64,000 bases of DNA, from positions 62,001 to 126,000 of the forward strand of contig CAMAVJ010000002.1 of the NCBI GenBank assembly GCA_945861725.1. Direction: 5' to 3'. Positions 52,841-61,837 of the stretch are shown piece after piece. Within the stretch, counting starts at the first letter, position 1, and each line of letters opens with the position of its first letter. The notes under the pieces are model-generated. The model was not told where the DNA came from. It made no database searches and worked only from the letters and a program-made list of their open reading frames with translations. The translations under genes were made by a program, and so were the position numbers. The DNA comes from Rickettsia typhi. Its GTDB lineage: Bacteria > Pseudomonadota > Alphaproteobacteria > Rickettsiales > Deianiraeaceae.

Positions 52841-53613
52841 TTTATTAAATTTTCTATAAATTGTTTTTTATTTGCCGATTTCATAATCGATGTACCAATT
52901 AAAAAGCAGGTGCAACCTTGTTCGTGAATTTTATTTATATCTTCGCGATTCTCAATTCCGCTTTCACAAACGGGAACGCGACCGCTTTCAAACTCTTTCA
53001 TAAGGTTTGTCGTGTTTTCGTGGTTGATTTCAAAATTCCGCAAGTTCCGATTATTAATTCCAATTAAAGGGGATTTTGTAAATTTTTGTGCTTTTTCTAG
53101 TTCCATTTCATCGTGAACTTCGACAATGACATCCAGCCCGAGTGAAAAGGCAATTTGTTCGAATTCGGACATTTGACCTCCTTCTAAAATGGAGGTTATG
53201 AGCAAAATGGCATCGGCACCTATATGCTTACTTTCGTAAATCTGAAATTCGTCGATTATGAAATCTTTGCGTAAAATTGGAATTGTTGAATTTTCTTTTG
53301 CGATTTGCATGTTTTGATTACTTCCAAAGAAGAATTTTTCATCGGTGAGAACGGAAATGCAAGTTGCTCCGCCGGCTTCATACTCTTCCGCCGTTTTTGC
53401 GACATCAAGATTTGCAACAATCAATCCTTTTGATGGCGAGCCTTTTTTTATTTCCGCGATTATACTTTTTTCATTGCGGAAGTGTTTTTCTAGAATTGCT
53501 TTTGTAAAACCACGTGTTTTTTTTGCTAACAGCATGTTTTGTGGTGAAATATTTTTTATTGCACTTGCAATTATATCTTTCTTATATTCAACAATTGTGG
53601 AAAGTATGTCCAT
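52837..53613 (-). CDS. trpC: indole-3-glycerol phosphate synthase
   Basis: Closes the indole ring in tryptophan synthesis. The catalytic residues appear in IIAEIKKGSPSKG (Glu and Lys), ILRKDFIIDEFQIYES, VEVHDEMELEKA, IGINNRNL and CESGIENRED. Length is 258. No other trp gene is present; trpC is instead coupled to rsmI, so either the other genes are scattered or the role is reduced. Confidence 0.94.
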   Translation of the reverse strand: MDILSTIVEYKKDIIASAIKNISPQNMLLAKKTRGFTKAILEKHFRNEKSIIAEIKKGSPSKGLIVANLDVAKTAEEYEAGGATCISVLTDEKFFFGSNQNMQIAKENSTIPILRKDFIIDEFQIYESKHIGADAILLITSILEGGQMSEFEQIAFSLGLDVIVEVHDEMELEKAQKFTKSPLIGINNRNLRNFEINHENTTNLMKEFESGRVPVCESGIENREDINKIHEQGCTCFLIGTSIMKSANKKQFIENLIK

Positions 53614-53631
53614 AGTATTTTTATTTCACTA

Positions 53632-54501
53632 ATGAAGTTAGGATTTTTAATCTGCGTTCTTTTAATGTCAAGCGTTTATAACGCTTCTGCTGAAAAATCA
53701 ATTCCAATAAAAGAGGAAGTTGATTTGACTGGAAAAACGGAAAAGAAGGGCTTCTTTTCAAAGCTGATTGAAAAAGTGAACATTTTTTCTGATAAAACTG
53801 AAGAAGTAACTGACGCTCAAACCGAGAAAGCAAAGAAAATCAATCCCGCGGAAAGGTTTCCAGATCCATTTTTTTACGATGCCGTGTATCAAAAAAAAGA
53901 CAACACGACAGTTCCAATATGGCTGTATAATGATAAAACAAATTATGAAAACAATCACATCCCGATGCTTTTTCATTATAAATATATAATAGATGACATT
54001 TTTTCAATTATGAGAGACCCTGAAAGGACGGCGGAAATCATTTTATTAATTGATACTCTTGCAAAAAGGAACGATGTAAATTTAAACAAGCAGGATAAAT
54101 TTGGAAATACTTTACTTCATTACGCAATTCGTTATAATAATAAAGCAATATTTCATCAGCTTTTGGAAACGAATGGTGTGAATCCGAATGTCTGCAATTA
54201 TTCGTATATCTGCCCAATTCATTTGGCGGTTTATAAGCAAGATTCAGATGAAATTTCACAACTTGTGAACTATGGTGCGGATTTAAAATATTCAAATGAC
54301 CGTTTTGAAATGCCAATTATAATTGCAATTAGATTACACTACTACACAGCAATTTACACGCTAGCAAGGAAACATAAGGAAAGAGGCACTTCCATTAATG
54401 AAATTGATTACATCATATTTAGTACAAAACAAGCAGGATTGCCAGATCTTACCATTGAACTTTATGAATTTTTTATGCTCGATCGCGAACTTGGAGAGTG
54501 A
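53632..54501 (+). CDS. exported ankyrin-repeat protein
   Basis: Signal peptide MKLGFLICVLLMSSVYNASA, then a charged linker and, from about residue 120, ankyrin repeats: one clear (GNTLLHYAIRYNNKAIFHQL), a second (CPIHLAVYKQDSDEISQL) and flanking degenerate repeats. Length is 289. Ankyrin proteins often act on host proteins in Rickettsiales, but the N-terminal signal peptide implies export to the periplasm or by a Sec-dependent route. It diverges from trpC by 18 bp. Confidence 0.8.
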   Translation: MKLGFLICVLLMSSVYNASAEKSIPIKEEVDLTGKTEKKGFFSKLIEKVNIFSDKTEEVTDAQTEKAKKINPAERFPDPFFYDAVYQKKDNTTVPIWLYNDKTNYENNHIPMLFHYKYIIDDIFSIMRDPERTAEIILLIDTLAKRNDVNLNKQDKFGNTLLHYAIRYNNKAIFHQLLETNGVNPNVCNYSYICPIHLAVYKQDSDEISQLVNYGADLKYSNDRFEMPIIIAIRLHYYTAIYTLARKHKERGTSINEIDYIIFSTKQAGLPDLTIELYEFFMLDRELGE

Positions 54502-54534
54502 TATAGGTTCAAAAGTATTTTTTATAAAATTTCC

Positions 54535-54563
54535 TTGACAATAAAAAAATGAAGTTTTACTAG
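54535..54563 (+). promoter_or_regulatory. sigma70-type promoter for rpsD
   Basis: TTGACA (54535-54540), a 17-bp spacer and TACTAG (54558-54563), about 32 bp before the rpsD ATG. AAGAGA lies upstream of the start codon. Confidence 0.6.
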
Positions 54564-54594
54564 GAAAATAAATATTAATGTTGTAAGAGAAATC

Positions 54595-55209
54595 ATGTCA
54601 AGAATTCTTCAGTCTAAATCCAAGATATCAAGGAAATATGGTGTTAATTTGTGGGGAAAAGCAAATGATGCTTTTAACAAAAAGCCTTACATACCTGGTC
54701 AACATGGTGGCAAAGTTATGAGAATAGCAAAAACTTACCGCAAACAACTTGTGGAAAAAAACAAAATGCGTTTCTTCCACGTACTTACTGAAAGACAATT
54801 CGCAAACATTGTACGTGCTTCAATTGCATCGCGTCATAACTCGACAGAAACTCTTTTGCAGTCTTTAAACACTCTTCTTTCGACGACTCTTTTTTCATCT
54901 GGAATGTTTGCTACAATATTTTTTGGAAAACAGTTGATTAGTCACGGACATGTTCTTGTGAATGGTGTAAGAGTTAAATCACACACATTTAGAGTACAAG
55001 TTGGAGATGTTATTACATTTACAGAAAAACTTAGGGCAAATTCTCAAGTGAAGGCTTACCTTGAAGCTCATACGCCAGTTCCACCTGCTTACTTAAAAAT
55101 TGATGTTTCTGCTTTCAAAATTGAAGTAATTTCATTACCTGATTCCACAACGACAAAATATCCTTGTGAAATGCAGCCAAGCGTCGTAATTGAATATTAC
55201 TCTGCTTAA
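54595..55209 (+). CDS. rpsD: 30S ribosomal protein S4
   Basis: Primary 16S rRNA-binding assembly protein. The N-terminal SKISRKYGVNLWGK and PGQHGGK blocks and the S4 RNA-binding domain (ISHGHVLVNGVRVKSHTFRV) are present. Length is 204. It stands alone rather than in an alpha operon, which is usual in alphaproteobacteria. trcR begins 1 bp after its stop. Confidence 0.97.
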   Translation: MSRILQSKSKISRKYGVNLWGKANDAFNKKPYIPGQHGGKVMRIAKTYRKQLVEKNKMRFFHVLTERQFANIVRASIASRHNSTETLLQSLNTLLSTTLFSSGMFATIFFGKQLISHGHVLVNGVRVKSHTFRVQVGDVITFTEKLRANSQVKAYLEAHTPVPPAYLKIDVSAFKIEVISLPDSTTTKYPCEMQPSVVIEYYSA

Positions 55210-55210
55210 T

Positions 55211-55753
55211 ATGAAAGGTGTAATTAAAAGGGCTGTAACATCGCCCAAGGCAAAGGCTCTTTGGTTAATACAAAATACCTCCATAACATTTAGACAAATT
55301 GCTAATTTTTGTTTGATTCACGAACTCGAAGTAAAATCAATTGCTGATGGTATAATGTCTGCTTCTTTGCGTGGGAAAAATCCCATTTTAGAGGGCGAAG
55401 TCACTCAAGAACAAATTGCCGAATGTGAGAAAAATCCTGAAAAAAACCTTATAGTTCAAGGATACAATCTTAGCGAAGATCTTTCAATAAAGGTTAAGAA
55501 TAAAACATATGTTAGCGTTGCAAAGCGTCAAAATAAACCATCTGCTGTTTTGTGGTTACATAAGAATATTGTTGGAATTACACCAAAAGAAATCCGCTCA
55601 ATCACGGGTGCTACAAGTCAAATGATTGAAGCCATCATTGCTGGAACGCATCGTATGATAAGCGATCTTTCACCAAAAGATCCAGTTTCTCTAGGAATTT
55701 GTACGCAGACCCAACTCAACGCTTTAATGCAAAAAATAAAAGACAAAAAATAA
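55211..55753 (+). CDS. cell-cycle transcriptional regulator TrcR (DUF1013)
   Basis: Alphaproteobacteria-specific DNA-binding protein. PKAKALWLIQNTSITFRQIA, LEVKSIADGIM, the central VAKRQNKPSAVLWL and a second helix-turn-helix-like repeat ending with LGICTQTQLN match the family. The ATG at 55211 gives 180 residues; the open frame into rpsD is not conserved. In Caulobacter relatives it binds promoters together with RNA polymerase. It is coupled to waaA by TAATG. Confidence 0.88.
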   Translation: MKGVIKRAVTSPKAKALWLIQNTSITFRQIANFCLIHELEVKSIADGIMSASLRGKNPILEGEVTQEQIAECEKNPEKNLIVQGYNLSEDLSIKVKNKTYVSVAKRQNKPSAVLWLHKNIVGITPKEIRSITGATSQMIEAIIAGTHRMISDLSPKDPVSLGICTQTQLNALMQKIKDKK

Positions 55754-57069
55754 TGCGTAATACTGACAAATCCTACCAAGCTACTTTGGTAGTTTTGTTT
55801 TATTTTGTGATATATAATATCATTTTTTTCGATATTTTTCCCATAATTTTTTGTTTCTTTCTTTTCCGTCTTTATAAAAAAAAAGATACAATCGCATCAT
55901 TTTCAGACAAATTCTGCATTAAGTTTTTCTACAAAATTTTTTTGCCAAGCAAGCATTACGAAGTTTGGTTTCACGCAGCATCGGTTGGAGAATTGCGTTC
56001 GCTTGATTTCCTAATAAAAAAAAATATTCGTGAGAAAAAAAGAATTTTAATTACCACGACAACAATAAAATCCGCAGAAATTGCACAAAAATATGACGCA
56101 CGCTATGTCAATTATAATTTTCTTCCGCTCGATTTGTTATTATTTCAAATATTATTTTTTCTGAAAAATCGCACAAAGAAAATTATAATTGCCGATAGTG
56201 AAATCTGGATTAACTTTTTTACGGTCGCTCGCATTTTTAATGTGCGAATTATTTTGTTCAATGCTAGAATTTCCCGATCCTCACAAGCAAGATGGCAAAT
56301 TTTTCCACAACTTTTGAAATTTATACTCCAATCCGTTGATATCATTATGCCTCAGAGTATTTCCGAGCGTGACTTTTTTGCAAAATTTCATCACAATATA
56401 CGATATTTTGGCAATCTGAAAATGCTTAACCTTAATACGGATAAAAATTTTACATTGAACGAAATTATTTCAGATTTTTCTCATAATATCGATGAAAATG
56501 GTGAAAAACGATTGAAAAAAATTTTGTGTGTGATTAGCACTCACGAAGGGGAGGATGAATCTATCATTACAACAATTTCAAATTTTCAAAATCAATTTGA
56601 TATAATATATTCCCCTCGCCATCAACATCGATGTCAAAATATTTCAAATATATTGCATAAAAGTGGCATTTCAAACGCGTTGTTTTCGAATATGACCGAC
56701 AAAAATGATGTAAATAATGGCAAAAAGTGTTTGATCATCGATTCAATTGGTATGCTCGATCATATTTTTTCCGTGTCCGAAATTGCTATATTTGGCGGGG
56801 CTTTTTTGCCGCATTTAAAGGGTCACAACATTATGGAACCCGCTGCGTTTGCTTGCAAAATTATTACAGGCAATTATGTGGAAACATTTGATGAAATAGT
56901 GCGAGAAATGCTGAAAAAAAATGCAATTTTACAATGCGACCTTGAAAATCTTGCAAATGCAATAAATAATGCGGCTGCAAATGGAGAAATGGGGCAAAAT
57001 GCGAAGGAATATATTGCACAAAGTATGACAAATATGCAACAAGTTTTGGATTTTATCGAGAATTGCTAG
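55753..57069 (+). CDS. waaA: 3-deoxy-D-manno-octulosonic acid transferase
   Basis: Adds Kdo to lipid IVA at the inner membrane. An N-terminal membrane anchor precedes WFHAASVGELRS with the catalytic Glu. The block STHEGEDE and the FGGAFLPHLKGHNIMEPAAF segment are family-specific. Length is 438. With lptB it indicates Kdo-containing LPS. The 3' end overlaps the convergent proC by 4 bp. Confidence 0.9.
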   Translation: MRNTDKSYQATLVVLFYFVIYNIIFFDIFPIIFCFFLFRLYKKKDTIASFSDKFCIKFFYKIFLPSKHYEVWFHAASVGELRSLDFLIKKNIREKKRILITTTTIKSAEIAQKYDARYVNYNFLPLDLLLFQILFFLKNRTKKIIIADSEIWINFFTVARIFNVRIILFNARISRSSQARWQIFPQLLKFILQSVDIIMPQSISERDFFAKFHHNIRYFGNLKMLNLNTDKNFTLNEIISDFSHNIDENGEKRLKKILCVISTHEGEDESIITTISNFQNQFDIIYSPRHQHRCQNISNILHKSGISNALFSNMTDKNDVNNGKKCLIIDSIGMLDHIFSVSEIAIFGGAFLPHLKGHNIMEPAAFACKIITGNYVETFDEIVREMLKKNAILQCDLENLANAINNAAANGEMGQNAKEYIAQSMTNMQQVLDFIENC

Positions 57070-57854
57070 AGTTTTCCCAAGTTTTCCGCTAAATTTTGCG
57101 ATTTTGCGATTGCACTGCTTATTGCGTCCGAAATTATGCCGTTCAATGCTCCATTTTTTCTAAAAAACTCAATCCCAGCCTCAGTTGTTCCACCTTTTGA
57201 TGCAACATTTTGCACTGCTTCAAAAAATGATAAATTTGGGTTGTGTTTCATGTATACGCAAGCATTTTCAAACAAATTGAGTACGATTTTGCGACCATCC
57301 TCTTCGGGAAAAAGCGATGTGGAGTTTGCAAAGAATGCGTTCATAATTTCAAAGACAAATCCAATTCCAGAACCGTATATTCCCGTGAAATAATTAATTT
57401 CATCATCATTTTTACACGTAATGAGCGAGTTTTTGCCAAATAAATTCTTGATTTCTTCCATAGAATTCTCTTCAATGTTATGGGCGTTGTATGCTAAAAA
57501 ACTATTGCCAAATTCAAATGCAAGGCTTGGCATTATGCGAAAAACCTTACTGGTGTTGAATAGTGTGCAAATTTTTTCTGTCGTTGTGCCTGCTAAAACG
57601 GAAATAAAAATGGTGCGTTCATCGTAAATTTTTGGTAAATTTTGTGCGACATCTTGAACGTGCTGGGGTTTGCATCCAAGGAAAATGTGCGTGTAAATTC
57701 CATTTAATTGTCCGTAAGAATTTACGCAAGTGTAGTTTTCAATTGATGAATTTGGTGAATAAATTTCAATGATCGCTTCACTTTCTAGTGATTTCTTGAG
57801 AGTTTTCAAGAATGCTTTGCTGATTTTTGAGAGTGAAATGACGAGGATTCTCAT
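57066..57854 (-). CDS. proC: pyrroline-5-carboxylate reductase
   Basis: Reduces pyrroline-5-carboxylate to proline. An N-terminal Rossmann fold is present but degenerate: the usual GxGxMG is replaced by VISLSKIS, so cofactor contacts may differ. FLGCKPQHV and the C-terminal ASKGGTTEAGI signature are intact. The ATG at 57854 gives 262 residues. Confidence 0.85.
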   Translation of the reverse strand: MRILVISLSKISKAFLKTLKKSLESEAIIEIYSPNSSIENYTCVNSYGQLNGIYTHIFLGCKPQHVQDVAQNLPKIYDERTIFISVLAGTTTEKICTLFNTSKVFRIMPSLAFEFGNSFLAYNAHNIEENSMEEIKNLFGKNSLITCKNDDEINYFTGIYGSGIGFVFEIMNAFFANSTSLFPEEDGRKIVLNLFENACVYMKHNPNLSFFEAVQNVASKGGTTEAGIEFFRKNGALNGIISDAISSAIAKSQNLAENLGKL

Positions 57855-57985
57855 AAAATTTAGTAAATAATGAGCAATATATTTATTAGAATTATGCAAA
57901 TCAAGGTATTTATTACTAGATCCGAAATAATTTGACTTTAAAAAATCATCATATGTATACTTTTATCAAAACTTTTTTATACACA

Positions 57986-58291
57986 ATGAAAAAATTAATT
58001 ATCTCTACTATCGCTCTTTGCGTTTTAGCATCATGTTCTGAGCAAATCATCAAAGTGAATCCAAAAGCTATTGGGGATTTACCGTCCACCATGCCTTCAA
58101 GTGTAAAATGGTCACATTTCTTTATTCACGGTATTGGTCAAACAAGTCACTTCAATGGTGCACAAGTTTGCCAAGGAGGACAAGTCGACTTCGTTGGAAC
58201 AAGATTTGGTGGTTGGCAGCTTCTTGCATCGGCAATAACATGGAACATCTACACACCAAGAGAAGTTAGCGTTTACTGTTCTTCAAAGTAG
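57986..58291 (+). CDS. Bor family lipoprotein
   Basis: Lipoprotein signal MKKLIISTIALCVLASC with lipobox LASC, then the Bor/Iss core: HFFIHGIGQTSHFNGAQVC, a GGWQLLASAIT segment and the end IYTPREVSVYC with its paired Cys. 101 residues. Bor is an outer-membrane lipoprotein first known from phage lambda lysogens, linked to serum resistance. It stands alone here; the TTGAC-like upstream signal is weak. Confidence 0.85.
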   Translation: MKKLIISTIALCVLASCSEQIIKVNPKAIGDLPSTMPSSVKWSHFFIHGIGQTSHFNGAQVCQGGQVDFVGTRFGGWQLLASAITWNIYTPREVSVYCSSK

Positions 58292-58310
58292 GCGGTAATT
58301 GATTTTTATT

Positions 58311-58336
58311 ATAAAGTGCGGTAAGTCGCACTTTAT
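58311..58336 (+). terminator. hairpin after the Bor-like gene
   Basis: A perfect 10-bp stem ATAAAGTGCG / CGCACTTTAT with a 6-nt loop, followed by TTATTATAAATTT. It lies 20 bp after the lipoprotein stop and 14 bp before the next ATG, so it is either a modest intrinsic terminator or a structure limiting entry to the HAD gene. Confidence 0.5.
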
Positions 58337-58349
58337 TTATTATAAATTT

Positions 58350-59195
58350 ATGCAAATACACAAATCATCTGCTGATATTATAAAGAGCTATGACGCTTTT
58401 ATTGTTGATGTGTGGGGTGTAATTCATTCTGGCGGCGTTCTTTTTCCTAATGTTCAAAACGCGATGAAAGCAATGATGGCACGCGGATTTGTTTTATTAC
58501 TGTCGAATGCTCCGCGAAAAGCAAAAAAAGTTGCCTCGTTTTTGGCTGGAATTGGAATTGAAAAAGGTGTGCATTATAACGCAATTTTGACATCAGGCGA
58601 AGCTTTTACTTTACACGCAAGGAAATTAGGATATAAAACAGTTTTTTACATTGGTCCTGAAAGGGATTGTGATATTTTTAATCAAGACTTATCCGACGAT
58701 CTCTCACAAGATATTTCTTATGAAATAGTGATTACGCAAAATATTGAAGACGCTTTTGACGATGCAATCGTTACAGGTTTAACCGATGTTTACGATATTT
58801 CGAAAGATCTTCCAGTTCTTGAAAAATTACTTAAAAAAGGTGCAACTCTTTCTTGTATAAACCCTGATATTGTTGTGCGAAATGCCAAAGGTGAGCAAGA
58901 ACTTTGTGCTGGTGCACTTGCCAAGGAGTACGAAAAAATGGGCGGAAATGTGCAGTATTTTGGGAAACCTTATAGTGAAATTTATAAAATTGCAATGGAA
59001 TTCCTGCCAAAAAACAGCAAAATTTTGGCAATTGGCGATGGTATGGAAACCGATATAATTGGTGCGAATAATGTTAAAATCGATTGTGCTTTGTGTAAAA
59101 CTGGAATTCATGAAAAGGATATTTTGCGGTGTGGAATCGATGATTTTCTTATGGAATTTACACAAAAACCAACATTTGTCATCGAAATGTTATGA
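58350..59195 (+). CDS. HAD superfamily hydrolase, subfamily IIA (TIGR01459-like)
   Basis: Probable sugar-phosphate or nucleotide phosphatase of unknown substrate. FIVDVWGVIHSG is motif I with the nucleophile Asp and Trp in place of the second Asp, as is normal for this subgroup. LLLSNAPRKAK is motif II and ILAIGDGMETDIIGANN motif IV; YFGKPYSEIY carries the Lys of motif III. The ATG at 58350 gives 281 residues. The stop overlaps ogt (ATGATAG). Confidence 0.85.
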   Translation: MQIHKSSADIIKSYDAFIVDVWGVIHSGGVLFPNVQNAMKAMMARGFVLLLSNAPRKAKKVASFLAGIGIEKGVHYNAILTSGEAFTLHARKLGYKTVFYIGPERDCDIFNQDLSDDLSQDISYEIVITQNIEDAFDDAIVTGLTDVYDISKDLPVLEKLLKKGATLSCINPDIVVRNAKGEQELCAGALAKEYEKMGGNVQYFGKPYSEIYKIAMEFLPKNSKILAIGDGMETDIIGANNVKIDCALCKTGIHEKDILRCGIDDFLMEFTQKPTFVIEML

Positions 59196-59686
59196 TAGCA
59201 TTCAAGCATTCCTTCGTTAAAACTCCCTATGGTTCCGCATTAATTGGAATTAATGAAGGAAGAGTTTGCTCATTTTTATTTTTAACTGGTGAAAAAGAAA
59301 AAATATTGAACTTTTTCCACAAGAAGTTCCTAAATTCCGTTGAGGTTGTCAGTCAAGAGTTTCAGGAATTTGCAGATGCAATATTTAAAAATCGTACGAA
59401 ATTTCTTGAAAAAAGCGTGCCAAATATTGTACTATATGGCACTGAATTTCAGAAAAAAGTTTGGATAGAATTAGCAAAGCTTCACGAAGTTATTTCATAT
59501 CAAGAACTTGCAAAAAGAATTGGAGCAGAAAAATCAGTGCGAGCAGTAGCATCCGCCGTTGCAAAAAACCCAATTCATTATGCAATTCCTTGTCATTTGG
59601 TGATTAAAAGCTGTGGTAGTATTGGAAAATATGCTGGCGGCGTTGAATTAAAGCAAAGATTAATCGCCGACTCTAACGGTCTATAG
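59192..59686 (+). CDS. ogt: methylated-DNA--protein-cysteine methyltransferase
   Basis: Suicide repair protein for O6-alkylguanine. The acceptor Cys is C134 in AIPCHLVI (PCHRV in most homologues). VISYQELAKRIG and the SVRAVASAVAKNP helix form the DNA-binding part. Length is 164. It is coupled to the HAD gene and its 3' end overlaps the convergent EndoIII-like gene by 14 bp. Confidence 0.92.
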   Translation: MIAFKHSFVKTPYGSALIGINEGRVCSFLFLTGEKEKILNFFHKKFLNSVEVVSQEFQEFADAIFKNRTKFLEKSVPNIVLYGTEFQKKVWIELAKLHEVISYQELAKRIGAEKSVRAVASAVAKNPIHYAIPCHLVIKSCGSIGKYAGGVELKQRLIADSNGL

Positions 59687-60530
59687 TCTGTTTAGCGGAT
59701 TTTACAACCTTTGGCTTTGGTGAGTGAACATTTTCACCAGCACCACGCATAAATAAAAGGTAGTCGGCATCAAGGAAAAATCGCTTTGGAATTGACCTTC
59801 TCAAGATAAGCTCAACTTCAAACTTAATAGAATCCGATGTGAAATCTTCAGGCTCAAATGGAACGAGACCAAGTTCGCACGCGGCACGAAAAACACGAAC
59901 ATCAATGCCAATTTCGGGTATATCAAACGCTAAATTGAGAAACATATTGGAAATTTTTCGCCCCAAACCATTGAATTTTAGCAACCGCCAGCGTTCCCTT
60001 GGAACAATACCAGAATATTCAATTTCAAGCTTATAAATGGCGTTCCAAATGGTTTCAGCCATAGTCCAACGCATTCTGGTAATTCCGCAGTCCTCAAAAA
60101 GCGTGACGAGGTTCGCATCGCTTGGGAATCGTGCAAAAAATGCTTGAGTTGATTGAAAGTTTAGGATTTCGTGTGGATATTTGTTAAAAATGCGTGGAAG
60201 CATATTAAAGCCGTTTTGCTTGTGGAAAAACGCTTCAATGAATGCAACAACTTCACCATATTGACGCCAAATCATCCAGTATTCGTCAGTTTGAAAACGT
60301 TTTGTGCGAGCAGCTCGAACATCATCATCGGAAACGTCCATTTTATCTGCGTATTCGGGATAGCTTTTTTTGAAAAGTTCAAGGAAAATTCGGTAAGACT
60401 GCTGATATGATTTAAAAATTGTGTCGTTTCCTTGTGAATAGACGAAGTCTGTAACAGATTCCTTGCCATAAGAATATTCAATGCCTTCACGAACCTGAGA
60501 CTCCCCAGCATTTCCTTCAATTCCTTGCAT
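59673..60530 (-). CDS. divergent endonuclease III (HhH-GPD)-like protein without iron-sulfur cluster
   Basis: 285 residues. The segment FNGLGRKISNMFLNLAF followed by GIDVRVFRAACELG aligns with the helix-hairpin-helix and catalytic loop of Nth: K192 takes the place of the bifunctional-lyase Lys and D210 that of the catalytic Asp. The four-cysteine 4Fe-4S motif that follows in Nth is missing, and the N-terminal 100 residues are unlike Nth. It is convergent with ogt, another repair gene. DNA glycosylase activity is inference. Confidence 0.6.
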   Translation of the reverse strand: MQGIEGNAGESQVREGIEYSYGKESVTDFVYSQGNDTIFKSYQQSYRIFLELFKKSYPEYADKMDVSDDDVRAARTKRFQTDEYWMIWRQYGEVVAFIEAFFHKQNGFNMLPRIFNKYPHEILNFQSTQAFFARFPSDANLVTLFEDCGITRMRWTMAETIWNAIYKLEIEYSGIVPRERWRLLKFNGLGRKISNMFLNLAFDIPEIGIDVRVFRAACELGLVPFEPEDFTSDSIKFEVELILRRSIPKRFFLDADYLLFMRGAGENVHSPKPKVVKSAKQTIDR

Positions 60531-60670
60531 AAATTAATCCTATAATTTTCATAATTGTTTTTATTGTAATTGCGAAAATATTTGCTAGAAAATACGAAGA
60601 TTTCATCTGTTAAAAAGATAATTACAAATTGTTAGTCAATTTGATTATTTGATATGTCAAGTTTTTCCAA

Positions 60671-61771
60671 TTACCCCTTATAAAAAAACAGAATACCATA
60701 TCCAACGATTAAAGCTGGGACTATTCCGTAAAGTGTTGCAATTAACGCTTGTTTCGGTTGCATAGCAATTGCCGGCATAAGGGCATCTCCATCATTTGCT
60801 ATTGCGTTTGAAACCTGTGCCGCGAATGGAACTAATCCGTTGATGTAAAATGTTGTAACGATAATTTGGGGTCCGCACCCTGGTATCAATCCAACAACCA
60901 TCGCAGCAAGTGGCACATAGTAAATATTGGCATTGATAAACCCTGCGACATCAAAATTTGTTAAGGCAAAAATTGTTTTATACGTCAACATACCGATGAA
61001 AATCCACGAAATAATAAATGATGTTTCAATGATAACCTTATTTACTGTGCCGTGAGTGCATGTTTTACAGTGGGAATCTTCACATAAATGATGTGGATTT
61101 TTGAACATCCATAACATAAGTGTGAGTATAATTCCAATATAGGCGAAATCTACTTGAATGTTGTGTGAAATTATTTTGGGAAAGAAGTAAAAAATTCCGT
61201 TTATTATAAATAAGCAGAGCCATATCGCCGTTAGCCACTTTGGAAGGCTGCTTTTTTGTGCTGGAATTGTACTTAACCCTTCTTTTGGTTTAGCGAATTT
61301 ATTTTTTGAACGCAGATCGTAGAAGAAATCGATTAAATACCCTGTAATAGTTGCTGTGATTGTGGAAATAATGAATAATATTACTGCCATTTCGGGTTTT
61401 TTTTGAATGAGTAAAATTGCGGCGTCGCCCATTGTGGCACTTAAAGTTGCAACCATTGCACCAAATGTTACATATCCTTTTGCGTAGTTTGTGACGACGA
61501 TGATTGCTCCTCCACAACCTGGGAGAACGCCAAGTAGTGATGCTACGGGAACTTGAAGCTTTTGGTGATTTTTAAGGAATCGGACTAGTGAATTTTGAGT
61601 GTAGTATTCGAAGAAGTAAATTATTAAAAGGGTTATTGTTACGAAAATTCCAACTCCGATATAACTATCGTAAATTGCTTCGTAAATCAACGCTGGTTGA
61701 TTTTTTAAAGAAAATACAAAAAAAAGAATAAAGAGTAACTTGATGGTGTAATTTTTAATAATCTTTGGCAT
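60671..61771 (-). CDS. putative 10-TM heavy-metal exporter (ArsP_2 family)
   Basis: 366 residues with about ten membrane helices in two related halves, each carrying a PGCG motif (LGVLPGCGGAIIVVTNYAKG and GLIPGCGPQIIVTTF) followed by a helix with NDGDALMP or TMGDAAIL. A Cys/His-containing loop (CEDSHCKTCTHG, about residues 234-245) lies between the halves and could bind metal. The family is predicted to move a metal or metalloid; the substrate is unknown. Its promoter carries a metal-box-like dyad. Confidence 0.75.
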   Translation of the reverse strand: MPKIIKNYTIKLLFILFFVFSLKNQPALIYEAIYDSYIGVGIFVTITLLIIYFFEYYTQNSLVRFLKNHQKLQVPVASLLGVLPGCGGAIIVVTNYAKGYVTFGAMVATLSATMGDAAILLIQKKPEMAVILFIISTITATITGYLIDFFYDLRSKNKFAKPKEGLSTIPAQKSSLPKWLTAIWLCLFIINGIFYFFPKIISHNIQVDFAYIGIILTLMLWMFKNPHHLCEDSHCKTCTHGTVNKVIIETSFIISWIFIGMLTYKTIFALTNFDVAGFINANIYYVPLAAMVVGLIPGCGPQIIVTTFYINGLVPFAAQVSNAIANDGDALMPAIAMQPKQALIATLYGIVPALIVGYGILFFYKG

Positions 61772-61790
61772 ATTAAATGCAAGTTAATAG

Positions 61791-61829
61791 ATGATAATCA
61801 ATATCATATATTACTAATTTACATGTCAA
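61791..61829 (-). promoter_or_regulatory. metal-exporter promoter with ATGATA/TATCAT dyad
   Basis: TTGACA (61829-61824) and a TGATAT or TATGAT -10 about 15-17 bp on. The dyad ATGATA-ATCAA-TATCAT (61791-61807) overlaps the -10 and start region, a typical repressor position. It resembles the GATAAT/ATTATC dyad before the TonB receptor. Confidence 0.55.
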
Positions 61830-61837
61830 GAAAAAAG

